A DNA stretch of 64,000 nucleotides from JBQTGK01 sp052400665. GTDB taxonomy: Bacteria; Bacteroidota; Bacteroidia; Bacteroidales; Marinifilaceae. The notes below the pieces were generated by a model that was not told the DNA's origin, made no database searches, and was given only the letters and a program-made list of their open reading frames with translations. Position 1 is the stretch's first letter. Each line of letters begins with the position of its first letter. Position numbers and translations under genes: made by a program. The stretch lies in assembly GCA_052400665.1 (NCBI GenBank), contig JBQTGK010000003.1, one strand, 5' to 3'. Positions 18,601 to 27,800 of this stretch are shown one piece after another.

Positions 18601-19119
18601 CCATATACAAATGTTAATAACCAGTTTTTTAATCTTGTAAAAGGCGAGTATGGTGAAACACCTATCGATATTGATCCGGAATTTCGTGAAAAAATTTGTG
18701 GACAGTTTAATGCATCCGATTTTGATGTAAGCAAATACAAATCGCCAGAGAATCCAGTATTGGAAGAGTTTGGTGGGGTTAAACTTGCCGAAAATGAGAA
18801 AGAAATGTTACTATTGGAATTGTTTCCTACAGTAGCCGGACCTTTTTTAAAGAACAAAAAAGCGGATGCTTACTATGCTAAAATAGAAGCTGCAGAAGCT
18901 GAAAAGCAAAGAATAGAAGATGAGAAAAAAGCTGCTTACAAAGCAATTCCTGCCGAAGAAAAACATGCAATGATTCTAAAAGGATTGTATAGTATGGGAG
19001 GAGATTCGACTCAGGCAACAGGAGAAATTACTCAGCCAGAGGAGAAAGAGTCTAAGTTAGATATCAAAACAAAAGAAATGCTTGCGGCCCAAAAACCAAA
19101 AGGAAGATTAGTAGGATAA
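15679..19119 (+). CDS. Tandem double carboxyltransferase (oxaloacetate decarboxylase alpha / pyruvate carboxylase subunit B-like)
   Basis: The 1146-residue protein consists of two complete copies of the biotin-dependent carboxyltransferase unit, about residues 3-546 and 547-1146. In the first 60 aligned residues I count 52 identities. Each copy has the DRE-TIM/HMGL-like barrel with LRDGQQSLFATR, the catalytic lysine motif (LKDMAGL, VKDMAGL), the metal site (HSHSTPGYG, HTHCTPGYG) and the C-terminal PYC_OADA domain with AGCPPLVTPSSQIVG. These enzymes move carboxyl between pyruvate/oxaloacetate and carboxybiotin. No biotinylation motif (AMKM) is present in either copy, so a separate biotin carrier is needed; none is seen in the window. 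The C-terminus ends in an Ala/Glu/Lys-rich tail. Normal subunits have only one such unit. Confidence 0.88.
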   Translation: MKKRKLLVRDLTLRDGQQSLFATRMPQAEIEKVLHLYKKANFYAMEVWGGAVPDSVMRYLNENPWYRLESIKKEIGDVSKLTALSRGRNLFGYSPYPESVIKNFNTQAIKSGLGIMRIFDCLNDIENMKSTIKYVKEAGGMADCAVCFTVDSKFPTKKEDLERLTIKNLPDQIFDINYFVNMAKNLEALGADMISLKDMAGLASPSFAGQIIRRFKEELSIPVDFHSHSTPGYGLASALTAIINGVDIIDTNIMNFAGGSAAPAYELIYIFCEKLGIELDGDAKTVVEINKILKEIRTNALADVDSYKQFPIEFDITKDKLPANIDQLFDEAIKQAKTDNEEDLLKACHAIEEYFNFPAPNQMVKDAEIPGGMYTNMLNQLKALGLENLLERVLEVVPVVRLDAGCPPLVTPSSQIVGVQAVNCVIDENSGRPFYTNVSNQFFNLVKGEYGTTPIDIAPEFRKKITGKAEKIDYDVDAYVSPENPILSQFGNVKLAKDDKEYMLLELFPLVAKGYLEGKRKVEFEAQRAENRKKIAAERAAIKRTGKLKIRDLTLRDGQQSLFATRVPQAEIESVLPLYKDANFYAMEVWGGAIPDSVMRYLNEDPWHRLESIKEVIGDVSHLTALSRGRNLFGYSPYPETVIEGFNKNAVKSGLGIMRIFDCLNDVKNMETTIKYMKEAGGIADCAVCYTVDPKFTRKQRLKALLAGKKLPKKIFDVDYFISKAKQMEALGADMITVKDMAGLIPPSLSGKIIRRMKNELNVPIDFHTHCTPGYGLGAVLMAIVNGVDIVDTNILNFAGGPAAPAFEIIQIFADKLGLDTGVNLDAVVKINKELKGIRERIAEFDSYKMFPLEFDITADYLPKDIDALFDRAIELAKVDKEAELLEVCGAIDKFFNFPAPNEEVKAAEIPGGMYTNMLAQLKGLGLEDLLPRVLEKVPEVRVAAGCPPLVTPSSQIVGVQAVNYVLDVNSGKEPYTNVNNQFFNLVKGEYGETPIDIDPEFREKICGQFNASDFDVSKYKSPENPVLEEFGGVKLAENEKEMLLLELFPTVAGPFLKNKKADAYYAKIEAAEAEKQRIEDEKKAAYKAIPAEEKHAMILKGLYSMGGDSTQATGEITQPEEKESKLDIKTKEMLAAQKPKGRLVG

Positions 19120-19149
19120 AATTATTTTACAGATTTTATTTGTGAATTT

Positions 19150-19181
19150 AAAGTGTTGTTCTTACGGACAGCACTTTTTTT
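19150..19181 (+). terminator. Terminator after the tandem carboxyltransferase
   Basis: AGTGTTGT pairs with ACAGCACT (8 pairs, extendable by A-T pairs) around an 8-base loop, followed by T7. Confidence 0.8.
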
Positions 19182-19278
19182 CTTTGTCAGATCTGTTTGT
19201 GATTAATGGAAGAGATGACAAATACAACAAAAATTATCATAGTTTTTTATAAATCGAAAAATATAATATTTTTACTAT

Positions 19279-21723
19279 ATGAAAGCATTACGATCGAATA
19301 TATTGGATTTATTGTATAAAGGAAAATCGGAAGAATTTATTTTAAACGAAATAGTTTTGAGAGCACAGCGTGTTTCTTCCGGTGCAATTTGTTCGATTTT
19401 ATGCCTAGATGAGGAAGGGAAGCATTTACTTCTGAGATTTTCGCCCGATTTACCTGACTTTTACAATAAAGCCATAAACAATTTTCCCATTGGTTTGGGA
19501 AATGGATCATGTGGTACTTCGGCATTTACGGGCAAACGAGTTATTGTAGAAGATGTAAATACTCATCCTTACTGGAAAAATAGTAGGAAGCTTGCTCAAA
19601 AGGCAGGTTTAGCATCATGTTGGTCCGAGCCAATAAAGGATCCTTTAGGAAAAATACTAGGAACTTTTGCAATATATCATAGCGAGATTTATTATCCGAA
19701 TGAGGCGGATATGATTATGATTAGTGAGCTTGCTAGTATAACAGGAATTGTGCTTGATCGTTATGGAATGATCAGGAAGCTTGAGGAAAGCGAGAATAAA
19801 TATAAAACATTAGCTAGTGCTAGTAATGAGGCTGTTTTTATTGTTGAAGGTGATAAAATAGTTGATGTAAATAAGCGTGCTGAAATAATAAGTGGATATT
19901 CAGAGAAGGAATTGGCGACGATGTCTATTTTTAAATTTATAGGAAGGGAATACTGGTTTACTCCATACACTACAAAAGCTCAGCAGTTTAGACATAAGAT
20001 TAAAGCTGAGGGCATTACTAAAAATAAAATAAGAAAAGAAGTTGTAGTTCATATTAAAAACTCCATTTTTAAAGGGAAAGAGGTATGTTTACTGTCTATT
20101 CGTGATGTTAGTAATCAGATTCGTGTAGAAAATGAATTTCGTAAATTATCTCAGTCGGTTATACAAAGTCCAACTTCGGTTGTTATTACTGATTTTAATG
20201 GAGATATAGAGTATGTAAATCCTAAGTTTGAAGAATTAACAGGATATTCCTTAGGGGAATTGAAAGGAGAAAAATCGCAAGTTTTAAGCTCTGGTTTTAT
20301 TCCTGCAGAAAGTTATCAAAGTTTGTGGCAGGAAATTAAAGTGGGAAATGTTTGGAGAGGTGAATTTCAGAATCTGAAAAAAAACGGTGAGCAGTTTTGG
20401 GAATTTGCAACAGTTTCGGCTTTAAAGAATGATGAAGGTGAAATAACTAATTTTATTGCTGTTAAAGAAGATATAAGCGAGCGCAAAAGGCAGGAACAAA
20501 TACAACAGATAATCTTAAATATATCCAATGCTGTATTTTCTCAAAATACATTGGTTGAATTTATCCACTTTATTCGACAAGAGTTATCTGCAATAATTGA
20601 TACAACTAACTTTTTTGTTGCCCTGTATGATCACGAAAAACAGCTTTTTAATATGCCCTATCACGATGATGAATATGATTCTGTTGAGTCTTTTCCGAAA
20701 GGGAAATCACTTTCGGGATGGGTTGTCGATCATGAAGAAGTTCTTATGGGTACAGTTGATAGACTGGATGAACTAGAGAGATTAGGAGAGGTTGAGCTAG
20801 CAGGAGAACCATCAAAAATATGGCTGGGAATGCCTTTAAAAGGTAAAGAGAAAATTATTGGTGTTTTGGTTATTCAAAGTTATGATGACGAAAATGCAGT
20901 TAGTGAAAATGATAGGGAAATGCTGGAATTGGTTTCTCATCAGATTAGTATATCTATTGAACAAAAAAGAACAGAACAGGAGTTACATAAAGCTTTGAAA
21001 GATGCTACAGAATCGGATCGCTTAAAGTCTGTATTTTTGGCGACTATGTCTCACGAATTGCGAACTCCTTTAAATGCTGTTATTGGATTTTCGGAGCTGG
21101 TTGATGAGGATATTTCTATGGATTTGGCTATTGAATACTGTAAGATGATTAATCAAAGTGGCTTGAATTTATTAAATATTGTTGAAGATCTTTTTGATAT
21201 TAGTTTAATACAGTCGGGAGCGGTAAAAATTGAAAAGAAAAAATGCCGTTTGGAAGAAATTCTTCATGAAGTATATGCTGTTATAAAAATGGAACAACAG
21301 GCTTTAGATAAAGAATGTATAGAATTAAAAATGGTTTTGCCAGATGGATATCAACATTTGGTTTTTGAAACCGATCCGAATCGATTTAAGCAAATTTTCC
21401 AAAATTTGTTAAAGAATGCATTAAAATTTACAGATAAAGGATTTATAGAATTTGGTATGCAACAAAATGATTTAAATTCGAATATTCCTTTTACATTTTT
21501 TGTGAAAGATACAGGCGTTGGAATCCCCGACGAAAAGAAAAATAATATTTTTGGAATTTTTAGACAGGCAAATGAAAGTTTGGCCAGAACATATAATGGA
21601 GTAGGAATAGGTTTGTCTATATCTAAAAGCTTAAGCGAATTATTGGGGGGTAAAATATGGTTGGAATCTCAGGTTGGTCTTGGAACTACTTTTTATTTTA
21701 CACATCCTATAAATAAAGATTAG
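19279..21723 (+). CDS. Soluble GAF-PAS-PAS-GAF sensor histidine kinase
   Basis: The 814-residue protein has no membrane segment. Domains in order: GAF (~5-150), PAS (~167-290), PAS with PAC (~291-410, containing TDFNGDIEYVNPKFEELTGY), GAF (~425-570), HisKA with the phospho-acceptor His592 in MSHELRTPLNAVIGFSEL, and HATPase_c with FQNLLKNALKF, DTGVGIPDEKK and GVGIGLSISKS. It autophosphorylates in response to a cytoplasmic or diffusible signal and passes phosphate to a response regulator. No receiver domain or regulator gene is nearby, so it is an orphan kinase. It ends at a bidirectional terminator. Confidence 0.92.
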   Translation: MKALRSNILDLLYKGKSEEFILNEIVLRAQRVSSGAICSILCLDEEGKHLLLRFSPDLPDFYNKAINNFPIGLGNGSCGTSAFTGKRVIVEDVNTHPYWKNSRKLAQKAGLASCWSEPIKDPLGKILGTFAIYHSEIYYPNEADMIMISELASITGIVLDRYGMIRKLEESENKYKTLASASNEAVFIVEGDKIVDVNKRAEIISGYSEKELATMSIFKFIGREYWFTPYTTKAQQFRHKIKAEGITKNKIRKEVVVHIKNSIFKGKEVCLLSIRDVSNQIRVENEFRKLSQSVIQSPTSVVITDFNGDIEYVNPKFEELTGYSLGELKGEKSQVLSSGFIPAESYQSLWQEIKVGNVWRGEFQNLKKNGEQFWEFATVSALKNDEGEITNFIAVKEDISERKRQEQIQQIILNISNAVFSQNTLVEFIHFIRQELSAIIDTTNFFVALYDHEKQLFNMPYHDDEYDSVESFPKGKSLSGWVVDHEEVLMGTVDRLDELERLGEVELAGEPSKIWLGMPLKGKEKIIGVLVIQSYDDENAVSENDREMLELVSHQISISIEQKRTEQELHKALKDATESDRLKSVFLATMSHELRTPLNAVIGFSELVDEDISMDLAIEYCKMINQSGLNLLNIVEDLFDISLIQSGAVKIEKKKCRLEEILHEVYAVIKMEQQALDKECIELKMVLPDGYQHLVFETDPNRFKQIFQNLLKNALKFTDKGFIEFGMQQNDLNSNIPFTFFVKDTGVGIPDEKKNNIFGIFRQANESLARTYNGVGIGLSISKSLSELLGGKIWLESQVGLGTTFYFTHPINKD

Positions 21724-21743
21724 TAGTAAGTTTGTTACGACAT

Positions 21744-21793
21744 AATAATGGGGAGCTGGAATTAAAATTTTATTCCGACTCTCCATTATTTTA
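21744..21793. terminator. Bidirectional terminator between histidine kinase and giant repeat protein
   Basis: A long imperfect stem pairs 21744-21762 with 21772-21790 (about 16 of 19 pairs). Both convergent genes end here and A/T-rich flanks are present on both sides. Confidence 0.75.
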
Positions 21794-21810
21794 TTTTGAA
21801 TTTTAGTAAT

Positions 21811-24800
21811 CTATTGAATTAAGGTAACGGAACCTTCACGGTAATACTTACCATTAATTTTCATTCCCTGCCAGCTTACTCCATTTTTAAATACAGCTCT
21901 TATTTTCCAAATATAAACTCCCTGTGGCATAACTTCTCCATCTTTGGTTCCATCCCAACCTTCGGCAGGTCTGCCTTCTTCTATTTTTTCCGATTCCCAG
22001 ATAAAATTTCCCCAGCTGTCTAATATTTCTATATGGTACTTAAATAATCCAATTCCTTTTGGTAAAAATAAACTAACCTGAGGATCTGGATTACCAGGAT
22101 TAAAAGCATTAGGAACAAACAAGCCACTCATTAAATCTACCTCCACAGTTTTGGTAATAGAATCTTTACAAGAATATGGCGATTCGGTAAATAAAGTGAC
22201 ATAAAAATCGCCGTTATTAGTGTATTTATGAACAGGACTTTTTTCATAAGATGAATTTAAATCGTCAAAATCCCATTTGTAATTGCACCATTGTTCTGCA
22301 ATCCAATCATCATTAAACTCATCGCTTAAATTATTAAATTGTACTGTTCCATTATTAGGTAGTGTTTCTCCTTCGTCTATTTCAACACCCTCGGGAAGAG
22401 TATTGATATTTTCCCACGAAAAATCGGCAACTGGAATAGGATAAATTTTAATTGCTTTTTTTTCGAGGATACTATCAGCACAATTTCCTTCTCCCACAGT
22501 TTTTAAGTGCAAATTGTATTGTCCGTAACTGGTAAAAATATGGCTTGCACTTTTGCCTTCTGTTGTAAATCCATCGCTAAATTCCCAATAGGTTTGTAGT
22601 GAATTTTCCGATAAGTCCTGAAATTCAATCACTTCTCCTTCGCAGGTAGTTTTAGAAATAATTTGATAGGCAGGAATAGGCTTTTTATAAATATTAAATT
22701 CGAGAACAGATGTATCGGCACAAAGGAATTGATTTTCGGCTATCAGACTAATTGAAAAATCTCCATAGTCATTAAAAGTTTCCTCTGTAGGATTTGTTGC
22801 ATTACTAATTGTTCCATTGTCAAAATCCCAGGTATATGAATTTAATTCTTTATTTGCAGTAGTATTTGTTACAGCTAAGCTGAAGGGAGCACTACAAGCT
22901 GTTTTGTTAGAAATACTAAACTCGGCAATAGGTGTTGGGTGTACCAAAACATTCATTGTTATGGTGTCCAGACAGCCCTCTTCTGTTTCAGTAATAAGAG
23001 AAACTTCATAATCTCCCGTGCTAAAAGTATGTTCAGGGTTTTCTTTTGTGCTTTTTGCCCCATCATTAAAATTCCATTGGTAAAAATCAGAATCAGCCGA
23101 ATTGTTTGTGAAGCTTACATTAAGAGGTTCACATCCTTCTATATTGCTGATTGCAAATTCTGCTTTAGGCTTTTTATTAATTTCAATTTTTTTACTTACT
23201 GATTTTTCACATCCATTATCTAAGTAAATAGCCGATAATTGAATAGTGAAAATTTGGGCAGAAGTATACTTGTGCGTGATTTCGGCTCCGGTTTTAGAGT
23301 TTCCATCTCCCATGTCCCAGGTAAAATTGGTAAACATGCTTTTTGTGTCTTCGCTTACCGAAAGATATACCTGCTCCTGATCGCATAGATTATCCATTTT
23401 AATTTCAAAGTCGATTTCGGGAGCCGAAACAACAGTTATTTTTTGTGTTGTAATATCGCTTGCACAAGTGTCGTGAACACTAAGTTGTACTTCGTAAACA
23501 CCCGCTTTTTCGAAGGTGTGATAAACGGTTTCTCCTTTTGTATCTCTAATGTCAACTTCTCCGTTTTCAAAAATCCAGTCCGATTCCAAATAATCTCCAG
23601 CACCTTTCGATAGGTTTTCAAATGCTACCGTAAGAGGTGCGCATCCTTCCATTTGATCGGCCTTAAATACAGCAACTGCTGTGTTAGGAAATACCGTCAT
23701 ATTTTTTGTAATGCTTCTATCGCCACATTCATTACTTGCAGTAAGGTTAATTGGATATATTGTTTTTGTATCTCCGGTAAAGAAAGTATGCTCGAAAGGG
23801 CGTTCAATATCTTTAGATTCGTACTCATAAGTTTCGTCGTCACCAAAATCAAAAGAATATTTATCGGGTAAACCTTTCGAGTAGTTATAAATACTACGAA
23901 CAACCGGAGAGCAGCCATAGGAAGTAGGTAGAATTTCGAATGCCGGAATTGGTAGTGGTTTAACAACTACATAATCGGTAAAACTCGATACTCCTGCTTT
24001 ATTTTCAATTTTTAGCACTACAGTATAAGTTGTGTCTGCTAGTTTACCAGGTTCGAAAGTAACTGGTTTAGGGCTTTGTTCCAATGAGGTGATTCCGTTA
24101 CCAAAATCCCAGAAATAGTTTAGGTATTCTCCTTTCGAAGTATTGGTGAACTCTACACTTAAAGGACCACATCCATCGGGTGTTTTTGTGAAACCTGCTT
24201 CGGGTTTTCCTATTACTTCAATTGTTGAGCTATAAGAATTAAAACATCCATCTGCCGATTCTGCTTCTAGTAGTACATTAAAAACATTTTCTGTTACGTA
24301 AGTATGCGATGGATCGATTTCGGAAGATGTGCTTTCATCGCCAAAATTCCATAAGTAGCTTACTGCATTTGTACTTTCATTTATAAACTTGGTAGGGATA
24401 TCTATTGCAGCGTAAGTATCATGAGAAAACTTTACTTCGGGTAGCGGATGAATACTTGCAGTTTTCTCTATTGAAGAGGAACAGCCTTTGTTATTGGTAA
24501 CCGATAAAGTAACAGTATAGTCTTTTAATTCGGTAAACTCATGATCTGTATTTTGCTCTTCAGAAACACTTTCATCACCAAAGTTCCACGACCATTTTTC
24601 AATGGAATACATCTTACCATCACTTTTATCAGAAAAAGCAACAGTGCTTTCTATACAGCTTGTTCCTATGCTAAAATCAGCTTCGGGAGTTGGGATAATT
24701 GTTAATTCCATTGTGTCTTCGGTATTATCACAATTTGAAAATCCCACAGCTTTTAAGGTAATTTGAATAACTCCTGTCTCGTTTTCGGCAGGAATATAGG

Positions 24801-27800
24801 TAGGTGTTATAGTATTACTGTTTTGTAAAGATCCTTTACCGTTTGTTTCCCATAAGTATGAACTAACACCATTTATTTCTGCACCTGTTGGGTTTTCGGC
24901 ACTTTTTTCTTTAATGGTATATTTTCCATTTTCTTCGCAAATTTCATCATCGTTACCAGCAAAAACAAAAGGAGCTTCGATAAACTGTAATTCTAATTCA
25001 TCGCTGTCTTCTAGTAAACAGGGAGTAAGGCCTTGTACGGTAATGGTAAGTGTTACTTTGCCACTTTCGTAATCTTCTTTGCTTGGCAGATATGTAGGAT
25101 GTAATTCACTGGCATTGCTAAATGTGCCCGAGCCGCTGGTAGTCCAAAGTATTGTTGAGAATGAGCTGGCAATTGTTGATGTTAAATCATAATTCTTATT
25201 AAAGCAGATACTGGCATCATCACCTGCTTTTACTTTAGGAACAGGTACAATTTGTAAAGACATTAAACTAGATTTTTCTATACATGAACCATTGCCTTTT
25301 CCTGTTAATTGAAGAGTTACATTTCCAGTTTTACCAGTTTCGGGAGTATAAACTGTTTGAAGAATATTTGCATTCGAAAAAGAACCACCATCCGAGCTTG
25401 TCCAAATTAATTCTGATGTATTTTGCTGTGTTGCATTTATTAGTTCATAAGAATCTCCCTCGCAAATCTTATCATCGGCTCCAGCGTTTATTTCTGGGGC
25501 TGGAGTAATTTTTAGAGTCATTATATCTTTGGCAAATTCGTTACAAGGACTAATCGAATTGGCTTTAATTGAAATATTAACTTCACCATTTATTTTATCA
25601 TTATCTCCAGGAATGTAAGTTGCCTGTAATCCATCTTGATTGATAAAGTCTCCGTCTCCCGAAGAGTTGTATTCAATGCTCGACCACGATTTTGCATTAA
25701 TTTGCCCCATTTCACTACCTATGTTCATTGCATAGGTTTGGTTAGAGCAAACTTCATCGTCATCGCCAGCATCAATAAATGGATGAGGAATGATTGATAT
25801 TGTGGTAGGAGCGCTTATGGATCCGCATTTTCCGTTTCCTTCGGCAGTAATGCTTATTGTAATGTCGCCGGTTTCGTTTTCGGCAGTTTGATAAGTTGGT
25901 GTTAGGTCGTCAGTATTTGTGAGAGTGCCTAGTCCTGAGGTTTTCCATGTATATCCAGGACTGTTATTAACATGGGCATTTTGAATGGTATAATTACCAT
26001 CTTCGCAAATGCTTGCTTTATCTTCTATGCTTACAGTTGGGGCTGGAGTAATGTCTAGTTCCATTTCATCTTTTGTGAATGAGCAGGAGCCTTCACCATA
26101 AGCAATTAGGCTTAAAGTGTATTTGCCAGTGTCATCTTTTCCCGGGTGGTAGGTTGCATTAAGGCTTGTTTCGTTCTCGAAGAAACCATCGGATGAGGAT
26201 GTTTCCCATTTTAAAGAAGAGCTATTTTGTGTGCTGGCATTTTCCATATTAAAAGATTCTCCCTGACAAATGGCTTTGTTTTCTCCAGTATTAGCTGTTG
26301 GCGATTTGGTGATTGTCAGGATCATAGAGTCTGAATGTTCTTCGCTACAAGGAGCTTCAGGTTGAGCTGTTAGAGTCAACTTTACTGATCCATTTGTAAT
26401 ATCGCTTGAGCCTGGAGTATAGTTGGCATTAATATTTTTTGGATTGTCAAAAGTTCCATCTCCTTCACTGGTCCATTCATATTCAGAAGCCGAATATGTG
26501 CTAGCTCCTGATTCTCCATCGGAAAGATTGTAAGTTCCATTTGAGCATACCTCACCATCATTTCCGGCATTGGCTTTTACTTTTCCAATTATTGTGATTT
26601 GCAGTTCGTCGAAAACATCATCGCAAGATCCTGTAGATGTTGCTGTGAGTGTTAGCGTGTAATTTCCAGTTTCATCAGGATCTGGTTGGTAACTGGTAAT
26701 TAATTGAGTTGGATCTGAAAAAATTCCTTTACCCGATGTAGTCCATAATACACTGGAGTGATTTTTTGCTGTTGCGCTTAAATTAATTTGACTTGCCTGA
26801 CATGATGTTATGTCATCGCCGGCTTCTACTACCGGAATATCCGTTAAAGTTAAAATCATTTTATCGGTTGCCGATTGGGAGCAGGCGCCATTGGCTTTGG
26901 CTTCTAAGATTAATTCTACACTTCCGTCTTCTAAATCTTTTTTGCTTGGAGTATATGTTGCATTAAGAATTGTATTGTCTGTAAACGTCCCGGTTCCCGA
27001 ACTAGTCCATGAAATACTACTATAGTTATTTGCTTTAGCCATATCTGCATTGCTTCCGGTTATAATGGTATAGCTCGAAACAGTTTTACACATACTGTCA
27101 TCGGCTCCGGCATTTGCACTTGGCTTTTTAAATATTTCTACATTTGTAAAATCAGAAATTTCACAAGGAGCCTTGCCTAAGGCTTGTAGTTCCAGATTTA
27201 CAGATCCATTTTCTATATCTTTACTGCCAGGAGTATAAGTGCCGGTTAAGGCATTTTCGTTAGAAAAAATACCATCTCCATCGCTTAGCCATTTAACAAC
27301 AGAGCTACTTGAAGTTCCATTTAGGTTAATATCTTCTCCTTCGCAAATTTGACTATCAGCTACAGCCTTTACTGTTGGTTGTTTTACAACTGTAAGGCTA
27401 AACGATTCTTGTGTTTCAGCACATGATCCATTACCGAAAGCTGTTAGTGTTAGGATTACTGTTCCAGAAAAATCGGAAGAAGGGGTAAAGCTTGTTTCGT
27501 TTGCATTTTTATTTTCAAATGTGCCGGATTTATTTGCAGTCCATTCAACAGAGCTCTCATTTTCAACATTCACACCTTTAATTTCGTAGGTAGAATATTG
27601 GCAAATTTTATCAGATGTTTTATCAAAGCTGATTGTTGGTATAGGAGTGATGTTAATGGTTTTTGTACTTATTTCTTCACCACAAGTTCCATTTCCTTGT
27701 ACTGTTAAAGTCAGTTCTATTGATGATTTAGTATGGTCTTCAGTTCCTAAAGTGTAGGTGGGTTGAAGAATTTTGTCATCAGAAAAAGTACCATCTCCTG

